Assembly: GCF_000759475.1 (NCBI RefSeq)
Contig: NZ_CP009454.1
Location: forward strand, 1,302,001 to 1,366,000
From: Pantoea rwandensis
GTDB taxonomy: Bacteria > Pseudomonadota > Gammaproteobacteria > Enterobacterales > Enterobacteriaceae
Reading direction: 5' to 3'
Length of the DNA stretch: 64,000 nt
A model generated the notes under the pieces. The model saw nothing but the letters and a program-made list of their open reading frames with translations, made no database searches and was not told the DNA's origin. Positions 32,661-40,811 of this stretch are shown here, piece by piece. A program made the position numbers and the translations under genes. How positions within the stretch are numbered: the first letter of the stretch is position 1; every line of letters begins with the position of its first letter.

Positions 32661-32788
32661 CCTACTTATGAATCATTATGCTGAATACTTACAAGTGTTA
32701 TGTATGACATTTGTGACTTTTTAAAATAAATTAAGTTTTGAAATGCCAATAATTTTAAAACCATTATTATTATGAGTGAGGGTGTCTG

Positions 32789-33196
32789 GTGAGCTTATAT
32801 TTATATAGATCTTCAGAGGCTAAGTTAGAGCAGTGCAGATCGTTCCCCATACATTCATCTTCTGCGGAAGAGCTAATATCTCTGCTTCAATTAGCGCCAG
32901 AGGGTGATATATTCATATGGGAGTATAATTATCCATGGAGCGATATTGGAAGTGAGGATGCTATCACAAAAGAAACGTTAGAAAAATGGAATGAGAAACA
33001 ACAATATATCTTGTCATTAATTAACAAGGATAAAAGCAAATTTATTTTCTTCAATAGAAGCGTTATCACACTGTCTTCAGTTATTAAACATATATCGAGC
33101 GAAGGGGAAAACAGAGAAATAAAAGACCTGCTAAGTGATAAACAGAAGGTAATGATAAGTCAATATTTAGGTTTTTTTTTGGATGTGGGGGAATGA
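32789..33196 (+). CDS. N-terminal part of a capsule-locus protein, split at a T9 tract
   Basis: A 135-residue frame starting at GTG 32789 with GAGGG six bases upstream. I do not recognise the domain. The last 12 residues read through a run of nine T bases and then meet a TGA. If the run were eight T bases the frame would continue as GFFWMWGNEYWRTLERLD into the next gene without a break, giving one protein of about 433 residues. I therefore think this and the following frame are one gene, broken by a frameshift, switched by slippage, or miscalled in the assembly. The region is much more AT-rich than the flanking core genes. Confidence 0.7.
   Translation: MSLYLYRSSEAKLEQCRSFPIHSSSAEELISLLQLAPEGDIFIWEYNYPWSDIGSEDAITKETLEKWNEKQQYILSLINKDKSKFIFFNRSVITLSSVIKHISSEGENREIKDLLSDKQKVMISQYLGFFLDVGE
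33172..33180 (+). other. T9 homopolymer at a frame junction
   Basis: Nine consecutive T bases between GG and GG. The upstream frame and the downstream frame differ by exactly one base, and removing one T joins them. Such tracts can vary in length during replication, cause transcriptional slippage, or be miscounted in sequencing. Confidence 0.85.
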
Positions 33197-34091
33197 ATAT
33201 TGGCGTACTTTAGAACGTCTAGATGAAGTATCGCTTCGGCCAAATGGTATTAAGCCAATTAGAGAGGATGATTTTACAAACGGATCTGAAGATAAATTAA
33301 TTTGCGCTGCTAATTTTTTGTCAGATGTAATAAATGAAGTCACAGCCTTGGAATATAATATTGAGTTAAGATTCAATGAAATATCTACATTGACGCTGAT
33401 GCTGCAAGAAAGTCAAAGCAAAGAAGAAAAAATCTTTTCAAGAAATAACAGTGTTAAAGTAAAAAATGCTCAATTAAATTTAAAAGAAAAAATTAAATTT
33501 GAGCATGTTGAAGATTTTGTTAATCTTAGTGAAAATCCAGATTTAAAAGAAATGGCTGAAATTGATTATCTAAAGGAACTTAGTAGGTTAAACGTTGAAC
33601 TTGGTAAAAATAAAGCGTCACTGACGTGTAGATTCAATGAGTTAGCACTGATTACAAGATTGCTTGAAAAGGCAAATCGGGAAGTGTTAAAGCTTCAAGG
33701 GGAAATTTCAGCGGTTAATGATAGGCATGAAAAAATCAAAAATAGTTTTTCGTGGAAAGCAACAGCACCTATTCGCGCTTTATGTTATCCCGTAAAGATT
33801 AAAAAAGAAAAAAGTAATAATAAGCTAAATAATAAAATACAGTTAATTAGGAATTCAGTCTATTTCTATTCTGAGTGGTACTTGTTGCAGAATCCAGATG
33901 TTGAAAGCTCTGGGATTGATCCTGCTAAGCATTACTTATTATTTGGCGGTTTTGAAAATAGAGATCCATCATCAAGTTTTTCTAATGAAGTGTATTTTGA
34001 ACTTCATCCGGACGTTAAGAAAAAAGGCGTTAATCCGCTTGAGCATTACATTGTTTTCGGTATTAAAGAAAACCGGAAAATAAAATATTAA
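33183..34091 (+). CDS. C-terminal part of the split capsule protein, coiled coil plus HY-x3-G repeats
   Basis: A 302-residue frame with no convincing ribosome-binding site at its ATG (33183), which supports its being the continuation of the preceding frame. The middle is strongly helical and has two copies of an RFNEIS/RFNELA ... L(T/I)xxLxE segment (about 65-80 and 156-175), the kind of coiled coil often tied to glycosyltransferases. The C-terminal 75 residues contain two copies of a repeat with the pattern WYLxxNPDVxxxGxxPxxHYxxxGxxExR, near 226 and 265. The same repeat opens the next protein. Its stop overlaps the next start by one base (TAATG). Catalytic activity cannot be assigned from what I can see. 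Confidence 0.75.
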   Translation: MWGNEYWRTLERLDEVSLRPNGIKPIREDDFTNGSEDKLICAANFLSDVINEVTALEYNIELRFNEISTLTLMLQESQSKEEKIFSRNNSVKVKNAQLNLKEKIKFEHVEDFVNLSENPDLKEMAEIDYLKELSRLNVELGKNKASLTCRFNELALITRLLEKANREVLKLQGEISAVNDRHEKIKNSFSWKATAPIRALCYPVKIKKEKSNNKLNNKIQLIRNSVYFYSEWYLLQNPDVESSGIDPAKHYLLFGGFENRDPSSSFSNEVYFELHPDVKKKGVNPLEHYIVFGIKENRKIKY

Positions 34092-36808
34092 TGGGCAAGA
34101 AAATGAGTTATTCTAATTTATTAAATGAAGTATCTTCCATTGGTTTAGTAGACCCAGTTTGGTATGCCACAGAATACCCTGATGTGATTAAAACTGGTAT
34201 TAATCCTATTGAGCATTATATTAAATATGGCTTTTATCTCAAAAGGAAGCCATCAGAATCATTTGATGTTAATAAATATGGAAAAATTTCAAGTTTGACG
34301 ATGTTGTGTGAAATGATAGCTAAAGAGAATAACGCGAGTCATTTAGTTATTCAAAAAAACACTACACAGCCGAAGAATACTACAAAGACAAAGAATACGG
34401 CAAAGTCAAACAATAATACCCGCTTCCGGGGATGCTTTGATTCTTTGTCAACGACAGAGATGCGTGGTTGGGCAATAGATGAAAGCAATCCAGGGAAGCC
34501 CGTAAGCATTGATGTTTACGTTGATAATAATTTACTTATGCAAATCAAAACGGATAAAAACCGAGGCGATCTTACAAGGAAAGGACTTCCTGGACAGTGT
34601 GCAGGTTTCTTACTATCCTTCCAGGAAGGTATTTTAAAAAATGGCTCTGTTATTGATTTGAAGTTTTCTGGCACAACTCAATCACTTAATAATACCAATA
34701 AGACATATAATGGTGATTTTCTAAGAAATATCTACAATTCAAGATATATCGATTTTCTAAGATCAAAAAAAATAAGAAATATAACGGTCGTAGTTCCTGT
34801 TTATAATGCTTACGAAGCTGTTAGTGATTGTTTAAACTCTCTTGTTAAAACACTGAGTGATGAAGTACAAGTACTGATGATTGATGATTGCAGTACTGAT
34901 GGAAAAATACCAATTCTACTCAAAGAGTTTAAGGATAAACATGGTTTTATACATGTAACTAATAATTATAATCTAGGCTATACAAAAACAGTAAATAAAG
35001 CTATAAAACTAAGCGGTGAAAACGATGTTGTATTGCTTAATAGTGATACAGTTACTACACATAGATGGTTAGATTCGCTTAAATACTTAGCTTATTCCAG
35101 AAGTCAGGTATCAACCGTTACAGCTCTTTCAGATAATTCCGGTGCCTTTTCTGTTCCTGATGTCGGGAAATTCAATGAAATAAAAGCTGGGTTGACTCAG
35201 GAAGAACATGCTCGTCTGATTACTCAAAACACCTTTGGCAACCCTATCTCAGTTCCTACTGGGAATGGTTTTTGCTTCTATATTAGAAGAGACTTCCTTA
35301 ACATATTTGGTCTGTTTGACGAAGAAAAATACCCAATAGGTTACGGTGAGGAAAACGATTTATGCATGAGAGCTTTTCGTGCTGGTTGGCTTAATCTCAT
35401 TTGCGATAAGTCCTTTGTTTATCACAAAAGAAGTCAGAGTTTTAAAGATGAAAAAATTAAGTTAATGGAGGCTGGAGCTAAACAACTTCGCTTTGATTAT
35501 CCCGAGTATAAAAAATTGACATCAAGATTTCATGATGTCGAATTCAACCTATTGCGTTCAAACATCAGAGCTGCACTTGAAGAAGACCGTACTATATTGC
35601 CACGTGCATTATTTGTTATATCAACGACAACGGGAGGCACACCGCAAACCAATCAAGATCTAATGCGTGCAATATCAGACAAATATAGCTGCTATTTATT
35701 AAGGTGCGACAAGTCAAACATTTATTTATCAAGGATGATAGATGGTGAATTAGAAATAATTGAAGAGATGAAAATCAGCATTCCTATCAACGCTTTAGAA
35801 CACCGTTCAGAGGAATACGATATTGTTGTTGCTGAAATGTTATATAAATACAGGATTGAGTTGTTACATATTAGACATATTGCCTGGCATAGTTTAAATC
35901 TCCCCTCTATATCAAAGTCAATGAACATCCCAGTCATTTATTCGATGCACGATTTTTATTCAATTTGTCCTACAGTTACGCTGAGTAATGAATCAGGGGA
36001 ATACTGTACTGGGGCATGCAATAATAAGAATAAAGATTGCAAAGTAGCACTATGGGAAGATGGCGATATTATTAATTTAAAAAATAATTATGTGTATAGA
36101 TGGCGTGAGCAATTTAGTGATTTCTTATCATATTGCGATGCTGTAATTACTACAGATAATTCCGCCAAAGAACAAATATGTAATATCTTCCCACAGTTGG
36201 AAAATAAGTTCGCTGTTATACCGCATGGCCGAGACTTCAGTTCAATGCACCCTGGGGAAGTACTTGATACTCACCCTAAAAAAATAAAAATCATTGTACC
36301 TGGAAATATTTCTTTAGCCAAAGGTGCATTGCTAATTAAAAAAATGATTGAAGAAGATACACAAAATGAATTTGAGTTCCATTTTTTAGGGAAAGTTGCA
36401 TCCGAGTTAAGCGGATTGGGGGTTTACCATGGCCATTATACTCGTGATGATGTTGTTGATAAGATAAAAGAAATTAAGCCCCATATCGGTATAGTACTTT
36501 CTTTATGGCCTGAAACTTTCTGCCACACGCTCACTGAAATGTGGGCCGCAGGCGTTCCCGTTTTAGGTGTAGATTTGGGTGCCGTAGGTAATAGAATTAA
36601 GGAAACTGGGGCCGGCTGGCTAGTAAGCAGTGATATAAATTCTTATGATTGCAAAGAGTCGATAATTAATGCAGTTTCTGATAAAAAACTCTATAAAGAG
36701 AAAATTGATAATTTAAATAATTGGCAAAAAAGTGTTGGTTTGACTAATACAACTGATTGGATGAGCGAACAGTATATATTATTGTATGAGAGCCTTCATG
36801 TTTCTTGA
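34091..36808 (+). CDS. two-domain capsule glycosyltransferase (GT2 plus GT4-like)
   Basis: A 905-residue protein with four parts. Residues 15-60 are one HY-x3-G repeat (YPDVIKTGINPIEHYIKYG). Residues about 112-205 are a beta-rich module starting FRGCFD and containing GWAIDESNPGKPV. Residues about 230-480 are a GT-A fold family 2 transferase: VVVPVYNA, IDDCSTDG, LLNSDT and the acidic GEENDLCMRAF. Residues about 504-900 are a GT-B fold transferase of the GT4 type: FVISTTTGGTPQTN, VIPHGRD, and the nucleotide-sugar site PETFCHTLTEMWAAGVPVLG. Two sugars could therefore be added by one polypeptide. ATG 34091 overlaps the upstream stop; ATG 34103 is an alternative. Donor and acceptor are unknown. 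Confidence 0.88.
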   Translation: MGKKMSYSNLLNEVSSIGLVDPVWYATEYPDVIKTGINPIEHYIKYGFYLKRKPSESFDVNKYGKISSLTMLCEMIAKENNASHLVIQKNTTQPKNTTKTKNTAKSNNNTRFRGCFDSLSTTEMRGWAIDESNPGKPVSIDVYVDNNLLMQIKTDKNRGDLTRKGLPGQCAGFLLSFQEGILKNGSVIDLKFSGTTQSLNNTNKTYNGDFLRNIYNSRYIDFLRSKKIRNITVVVPVYNAYEAVSDCLNSLVKTLSDEVQVLMIDDCSTDGKIPILLKEFKDKHGFIHVTNNYNLGYTKTVNKAIKLSGENDVVLLNSDTVTTHRWLDSLKYLAYSRSQVSTVTALSDNSGAFSVPDVGKFNEIKAGLTQEEHARLITQNTFGNPISVPTGNGFCFYIRRDFLNIFGLFDEEKYPIGYGEENDLCMRAFRAGWLNLICDKSFVYHKRSQSFKDEKIKLMEAGAKQLRFDYPEYKKLTSRFHDVEFNLLRSNIRAALEEDRTILPRALFVISTTTGGTPQTNQDLMRAISDKYSCYLLRCDKSNIYLSRMIDGELEIIEEMKISIPINALEHRSEEYDIVVAEMLYKYRIELLHIRHIAWHSLNLPSISKSMNIPVIYSMHDFYSICPTVTLSNESGEYCTGACNNKNKDCKVALWEDGDIINLKNNYVYRWREQFSDFLSYCDAVITTDNSAKEQICNIFPQLENKFAVIPHGRDFSSMHPGEVLDTHPKKIKIIVPGNISLAKGALLIKKMIEEDTQNEFEFHFLGKVASELSGLGVYHGHYTRDDVVDKIKEIKPHIGIVLSLWPETFCHTLTEMWAAGVPVLGVDLGAVGNRIKETGAGWLVSSDINSYDCKESIINAVSDKKLYKEKIDNLNNWQKSVGLTNTTDWMSEQYILLYESLHVS

Positions 36809-36956
36809 AGGGATCTTGCTGAGTGTGTGTTTCTTTCACAAATATGTTGTGCGAAAAATTTTAGAGTAAGGTTTTTGCTCTGAAAGTTTTCATAATTCCA
36901 GAGGAAATGCCGTAGGACTTTTACCATGATTATTAAAACTTTAAAAAGGTTGATGG

Positions 36957-38042
36957 ATGGTTAACGGCGTCGAGCCCCAAATGGGCGTTGAAGTGATTTT
37001 TGCAGAAGATATTGGGTACAATGCGATCACTATAAAAAATAATGGTTTCAGGAATAAAAAACCAAATGTTTTCAATGAACATCTTATCCCTGATAAAGTA
37101 AGACGTGCAATGTCAACTGGATGGGATTCCAATGAAATATTAGGTAAGGATATTAGAATAATCGAATTACATGACGTTATTGTAGGAGAGCAAGGCTTAG
37201 TTATAGATTCAAACTTTAGAGTAATAAAAGAGACTATAACGCAACATTCATCTCTTGAAATAGAAGGGTTTATAAACAGAGCTAGAAATTTCAATCACAT
37301 AGAATATGTTCAGGGTAGTTTTATAAATCTTAGGAAAAGGGGAGAGCAAAATTACGGGCATTGGTTGATTGAGTGCCTTCCTAAGATCAATTACCTTTCT
37401 CATATTAATAAAGATTTAAAAGTGCTTGTGCCTGATGTTAGCAGTCAGATGAATCTCGTTATTGAGACATCGTTGAGAACGTCTTGTTCATCTCCAAATC
37501 TTATGATAATGAAGATGGGAAAAAGTGAGATCAAACGTTTCCAGAAACTTGTAATAATTGATGGCTTGACCCATCACGGCACTTATATGGCTCCGCAAGT
37601 AGTCCAGTTTAATAGTCAGTTGAGGGAAAGTGTCGCTGGAGCAGGACCGAAAAAAGTCCTATTATTAAGGGATTCTCCTCATAGACGTATTAGCAATATT
37701 GATCACCTGTCATCTTCTTTGAAAAAACTTGGTTTTTCAGCTATAACTCCAGGTAAGCTTAATCTAAAAGAACAAATATCTGCTCTGAAAAATGCTGATA
37801 CTGTAATTGGTGTTATGGGGGCTGAAATGACTAATATTGTATATGCAGATAAATATGCGAATATACTTAATATTGCACCCGCATCAATGCCTGATACTTT
37901 TTTTCATTTTATTTCCGTTCATAAAGAACACTCCTATAATGAATATAGATGTGAAACTGAAGGTGTTGAGAAAAATAGAAATAATTCCATGAGTGTAGAC
38001 GTGGGGCATATATGTGATATTGTAATGGGAATGTCTTTATAA
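36957..38042 (+). CDS. family GT61-like (DUF563) glycosyltransferase
   Basis: A 361-residue protein resembling GT61 capsule transferases. The diagnostic pieces are NYGHWLIECLPK at about 132-143, a basic segment with LLRDSPHRRISN in the third quarter, and VMGAEMTNIVYA at about 284-295, the place where this family has its G-AxxTN motif. No membrane segment is seen. ATG 36957 is used because AAAAAGG lies six to seven bases upstream; an ATG four bases earlier stops at once. AT-rich like its upstream neighbours, and likely part of the serotype-specific block. The sugar transferred cannot be predicted. Confidence 0.8.
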   Translation: MVNGVEPQMGVEVIFAEDIGYNAITIKNNGFRNKKPNVFNEHLIPDKVRRAMSTGWDSNEILGKDIRIIELHDVIVGEQGLVIDSNFRVIKETITQHSSLEIEGFINRARNFNHIEYVQGSFINLRKRGEQNYGHWLIECLPKINYLSHINKDLKVLVPDVSSQMNLVIETSLRTSCSSPNLMIMKMGKSEIKRFQKLVIIDGLTHHGTYMAPQVVQFNSQLRESVAGAGPKKVLLLRDSPHRRISNIDHLSSSLKKLGFSAITPGKLNLKEQISALKNADTVIGVMGAEMTNIVYADKYANILNIAPASMPDTFFHFISVHKEHSYNEYRCETEGVEKNRNNSMSVDVGHICDIVMGMSL

Positions 38043-38576
38043 TATGTATTTTGTCTGTTTTTGAATTTATATTAGGCTGTGGTGATTTAATCATTTTTAA
38101 TGAGAGTTAGACGTGGTTGGCATTGTCAGTTAGTGGCTGAATTTTGCAGTGATTGGTCATTGATGTCATGATGAGTTTCTTTGCATTATGTAATCTGAAG
38201 CTGAAATATTATGTGGGGTGTTTTATGTGTTTTGGAATCATCATTTATAAATCCCCTTCAATAAATTTCATTTGAAGTTTATCTCTGTTCTCTAGAATGT
38301 TCTGGTTTTAAATGAAGTACGCCCAAGCACCTGCCAAGATTAGGGTTGTTAATGATCGCGCTGAATTTACCTTGAATTATGAATTTGGGGTTTGATTTTT
38401 GCTTTGCAATGGAATGTGTTTTAATTGCAGTTTTAATGATGTTCTTTGTTGTTTTTTTTTATTCTTGGAACTTTAATTAAAGTGGCTTAACGCATTTAAT
38501 TTATTCGTTGTTGAGGTACGGGTTTGAATTACTACCTTTTATTACCATCGGTTAACGATTTTTATGAGTGATTATT
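38043..38576. other. 534-base AT-rich gap before ugd
   Basis: No gene seen. It is AT-rich, with a T10 run at about 38451-38460 in non-coding sequence. It may carry a separate promoter for ugd and the downstream transferases and marks the end of the most AT-rich capsule DNA. Confidence 0.5.
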
Positions 38577-39743
38577 ATGAAGATAGCTATAACTGGAACT
38601 GGTTATGTCGGCCTATCAAATGCCATACTATTATCTCAGTGTCATCAAGTCATCGCTCTTGATGTAATGCTCGAAAAAGTTAATAAAATCAACAATCATC
38701 AGTCGCCCATTGTAGACAATGAAATTGAAGACTACTTAGCCAATAAGCCTCTTAATCTTAGTGCAACAATCGATAAAGTCGAAGCCTATAAAGATGCTGA
38801 GTTTGTCATTATCGCAACACCAACTGACTACGACCCAAAGACTAACTACTTCAACACCAGCACTGTAGAAGCCGTTATTAGGGACGTAATCAGCATTAAC
38901 CCGCTAGCAATCATGATCATCAAGTCCACCATTCCAGTGGGCTTTACCGAGCGAATGCGACAGGAATTTGGCACAGATAATATAATCTTTTCACCTGAAT
39001 TTCTTCGTGAAGGGCGTGCCCTCTATGACAACCTTTATCCCTCACGAATCGTCGTAGGTGAATGCAGTGAGCGTGCGCAGCGTTTCGCCGACCTGCTTAA
39101 AGAAGGTGCCATCAAGAAAGATGTTGAGGTGTTGCTTACTGGAAGTACCGAAGCTGAAGCTATCAAGTTGTTCGCCAATACCTATCTCGCCATGCGCGTT
39201 GCGTATTTCAATGAGCTAGATACCTATGCTCAGTCGCATGGGCTAGATAGTCGACAGATTATTGAAGGTATTGGTCTGGATCCACGTATAGGCACGCATT
39301 ATAACAATCCTTCGTTTGGCTATGGTGGCTACTGTCTGCCTAAAGACACTAAGCAGTTGTTAGCAAACTATCAGGAAGTGCCTAGTAATCTGATACGCGC
39401 TATTGTCGATGCGAATACCACCCGTAAGGATTTTATTGCTGACAGTGTGATTAGTCGCCAGCCTAAGGTTGTGGGCATCCATCGTTTGGTCATGAAAGCG
39501 GGTTCCGATAACTTCCGTTCATCCGCTATTCAGGCGGTCATGAAGCGGATTAAAGCCAAAGGGATCGAGGTCGTCGTCTTTGAACCAACAATCAAAGAAG
39601 ATACCTTCTTTAATTCTCGGGTTATCCGAGATATCGGAGAATTCAAAGCGATTAGTGATGTTATTCTCTGTAACCGAATGGCAAATGAATTAGCCAATGT
39701 AGCGGATAAAGTTTATACCCGCGATCTCTTTGGTTCAGATTGA
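38577..39743 (+). CDS. ugd: UDP-glucose 6-dehydrogenase
   Basis: Oxidises UDP-glucose to UDP-glucuronate with two NAD+; UDP-glucuronate is a donor for acidic capsules. The product is 388 residues, the same as E. coli Ugd. The NAD site is GTGYVG at 7-12, the catalytic cysteine is C253 in YGGYCLPKD, and the conserved lysine region is [13 protein letters not shown]. The ATG at 38577 gives the family start [15 protein letters not shown] 38568 would add three residues. The copy sits inside the capsule locus, so glucuronic acid is probably a capsule component. A second housekeeping copy elsewhere is possible but not visible here. Confidence 0.97.
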   Translation: MKIAITGTGYVGLSNAILLSQCHQVIALDVMLEKVNKINNHQSPIVDNEIEDYLANKPLNLSATIDKVEAYKDAEFVIIATPTDYDPKTNYFNTSTVEAVIRDVISINPLAIMIIKSTIPVGFTERMRQEFGTDNIIFSPEFLREGRALYDNLYPSRIVVGECSERAQRFADLLKEGAIKKDVEVLLTGSTEAEAIKLFANTYLAMRVAYFNELDTYAQSHGLDSRQIIEGIGLDPRIGTHYNNPSFGYGGYCLPKDTKQLLANYQEVPSNLIRAIVDANTTRKDFIADSVISRQPKVVGIHRLVMKAGSDNFRSSAIQAVMKRIKAKGIEVVVFEPTIKEDTFFNSRVIRDIGEFKAISDVILCNRMANELANVADKVYTRDLFGSD

Positions 39744-39828
39744 GATACGCCAATAAATAATCATACCCCTCATTATTGATAGTTCTTTTAGACGACAACT
39801 TTATCTGTAATTTGACCGAGAGTGCATT

Positions 39829-40743
39829 TTGAAATTATTAGTTGCTGCAATTGTTAAAAACGAAGTAGATGCCCTTTTGGAGTGGGTTGCATACCACAGA
39901 GTTGTAGGGGTAAGCGGATTCATTATTGCGGATAACGGTAGTAATGATGGTTCCCGTGCTTTGCTCGACAGGCTTAAAAGGCTCGGGATTGCAACGGTAC
40001 TCGACTTTCCAACTGTTGATGGAAAAAAGCCGCAGTTACCCGCTTACGAGCGTATTCTACGTAGTTGCGACACTGACAGTGATTTGCTGGCATTTATTGA
40101 TGCCGATGAATTTTTGGTGTCGCTCAATCCTGAGCAAAGTTTAATAACTAGTCTGAAAGAATGGTTTAACGAACCTTCAGTTAGTGCTGTTGCCCTTAAC
40201 TGGGCAAACTTTGGTTCAAGCGGTGAGTTGTTCGCTGAAGAGGGATTGGTAACAGAGCGCTTTACCCAACGTGCCCCTCAGCAATTCAATGCCAATAAAA
40301 ATTTTAAGAGTATTGTCAGATCCAACTGCGTCAATCACTTTAGTAATCCACATCATGCCGATCTGCGTTTTGGCCGCTATATCGATACGCAGGGCAATGA
40401 TTTGGTCTTACACCCAAAACATGGCAATGGCGTCAGTGCCGAAGTTATCTGGAGCGGTGTGCGGGTCAACCATTACGCAGTCAAATCGCTGGAAGAGTTC
40501 TTACTCGGTAAACACCTGCGCGGCAGCGCTGCCACGACCAACCGTGTAAAACATAAAGCCTATTTCAACGCCCATGACCGCAATGACGAAACCTGTCTAT
40601 TGGCCGCCGCTCTAGCCCCTAAAGTCAAAGCAGAGATGGCAGCAATACAAGCGCAATTGGATGCATTGCCAGAACCAGAACTAGAGAGCCCGCCGAAGAG
40701 CGACTCCTGGTTGGCGTCCCGAGTTAAAAAGCTCATCGGCTAA
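39829..40743 (+). CDS. glycosyltransferase, GT2/GT92-like
   Basis: A 304-residue cytoplasmic transferase with a GT-A core: AAIVKNEVDALLEWVAYHRVVGV at the start, DNGSNDGS near residue 36, and the metal site FIDADEF near 87. The opening pattern (KNE, EW, YH) and a later HPKHGNG/NHYAVKS region are typical of the GT92 or Glyco_tranf_2_4 group. It appears to start at TTG 39829, with GAGAG six bases upstream; the reading MKLLVAAIVKNE directly at that codon supports it. It lies 85 bases after ugd and is probably co-transcribed. Confidence 0.85.
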   Translation: MKLLVAAIVKNEVDALLEWVAYHRVVGVSGFIIADNGSNDGSRALLDRLKRLGIATVLDFPTVDGKKPQLPAYERILRSCDTDSDLLAFIDADEFLVSLNPEQSLITSLKEWFNEPSVSAVALNWANFGSSGELFAEEGLVTERFTQRAPQQFNANKNFKSIVRSNCVNHFSNPHHADLRFGRYIDTQGNDLVLHPKHGNGVSAEVIWSGVRVNHYAVKSLEEFLLGKHLRGSAATTNRVKHKAYFNAHDRNDETCLLAAALAPKVKAEMAAIQAQLDALPEPELESPPKSDSWLASRVKKLIG

Positions 40744-40811
40744 TCGACGTATTTTCATTCTCTGACAGGAGTCAGAAGCGGGCCTTCCCACTTCATGGCT
40801 GTAAACCCTCT

